This document shows positions 6,690 to 6,980 of a stretch of 6,980 bases of DNA, piece by piece. The stretch is from assembly GCA_023511325.1 (NCBI GenBank), contig JAIMBU010000130.1, forward strand, positions 1 to 6,980. Reading direction: 5' to 3'. The notes beneath the pieces are model-generated. The model ran no database searches. It was not told the DNA's origin and saw only the letters and a list, made by a program, of their open reading frames with translations. This stretch comes from Gorillibacterium sp. GTDB lineage: Bacteria > Bacillota > Bacilli > Paenibacillales > NBRC-103111. The stretch's first letter is position 1; every line of letters starts with the position of its first letter. The position numbers and the translations under genes are program-made.

Positions 6690-6716
6690 GGCTTGCCCTC
6701 GGGTGAGCCCCTTTTT
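6690..6716 (+). terminator. Rho-independent terminator after the ice-binding protein gene
   Basis: GGCTTGCC (6690-6697) pairs with GGTGAGCC (6702-6709) over a CTCG tetraloop; the 8-bp stem includes two G-T wobble pairs. It is followed by CC and TTTTT at 6712-6716, and a second T-run slightly later. It starts 27 bp after the stop codon. Confidence 0.85.
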
Positions 6717-6776
6717 GTGTTTTATCTAGAAGGGGAGAGGGTTCGAATGGGGAAAACCACGTGAATGATGAATGAA

Positions 6777-6806
6777 TCAACATGAAGTCTTGGAAAAGCC
6801 TATAAT
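6777..6806 (+). promoter_or_regulatory. Possible sigma-A promoter
   Basis: A perfect -10 box TATAAT at 6801-6806 is preceded at 18 bp by TCAACA (6777-6782, 4 of 6 consensus). It would transcribe the small ORF at 6904 or the gene beyond the window edge. Confidence 0.4.
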
Positions 6807-6903
6807 ATAAGTAACATGCTTGATGATAATAAAGATCAGCCTGCTCCAGTAAAAAGATGTTTGTTTCCTGCGGATAGGTAAACGATAAGAACGAGGTGAG
6901 GAA

Positions 6904-6957
6904 ATGCCAGCAAAGAAGAACAATACATTAACTGACAATATCATAAGAGACGAGTAA
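6904..6957 (+). CDS. Possible 17-residue peptide or leader ORF
   Basis: The frame reads MPAKKNNTLTDNIIRDE and stop. It is preceded by AGGTGAGG (6894-6901), with AGGTG 5 nt from the ATG, which is better than chance for so short a frame. A candidate promoter lies about 100 bp upstream. The peptide is hydrophilic with a basic start and acidic end; no family is recognised. It may be a leader peptide, the remnant of a gene broken by an early stop, or not translated. Confidence 0.3.
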   Translation: MPAKKNNTLTDNIIRDE

Positions 6958-6966
6958 AATTTAGTT

Positions 6967-6980
6967 GAGGATTTGAATGT
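6967..6980 (+). other. Possible start of the next gene at the window edge
   Basis: GAGG at 6967-6970 is 6 nt before an ATG at 6977-6979, the last complete codon of the window. If real, the preceding 17-codon ORF would end about 20 bp before it. Nothing can be said about the product. Confidence 0.25.

Noticed and set aside
6735..6765. tRNA-like T-loop (GGTTCGAAT) followed by ACCA
   Set aside because: The T-stem does not pair (GAGGG against GGGGA) and no acceptor, D or anticodon arm fits upstream.

Overview
This window looks like chromosomal DNA from a low-to-mid-GC Gram-positive bacterium, most likely a Paenibacillus or close relative. The evidence is a YesN-type AraC regulator followed by cytoplasmic glycan-degrading enzymes, strong GGAGG-type ribosome binding sites, and a Firmicute-type signal peptide. 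This is a judgement from gene style, not from a database match. All recognisable genes are on the + strand.

Positions 2-4433 form a carbohydrate-use operon segment. It starts with the 3' part of an AraC/YesN-type response regulator (N-terminus cut by the window edge). A family GH88 unsaturated glucuronyl hydrolase follows, then a DUF2264 protein, a family that I recall overlaps beta-glucuronidase family GH154. The gaps between genes are 84 and 107 bp with no terminator inside. A rho-independent terminator lies at 4387-4433, just after a patch of GACAGGT repeats that starts at the last stop codon. Neither enzyme has a signal peptide. The natural reading is that imported oligosaccharides carrying (unsaturated) uronic acid ends are trimmed inside the cell; the lyase, transporter and sensor kinase would lie outside the window.

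Positions 4434-5310 hold no convincing gene. The main content is a palindromic array of four related 27-nt units (4628-4806) arranged minus, minus, plus, plus with a pitch of about 49-50 nt. The two central units can form a hairpin with 19 perfect base pairs. A cre-like palindrome and a short direct repeat are also present, and a sigma-A-like promoter lies before the next gene.

Positions 5311-6716 are a self-contained unit with its own promoter, strong RBS and terminator. It encodes a secreted three-domain protein: signal peptide, fibronectin type III domain, DUF3494 ice-binding domain, and a C-terminal Ig-like domain. Its base composition is lower in GC than the sugar genes and changes at the domain borders, which fits horizontal acquisition and domain shuffling. 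Positions 6717-6980 contain a possible promoter, a 17-codon ORF with a good RBS, and perhaps the start of the next gene at the window edge.
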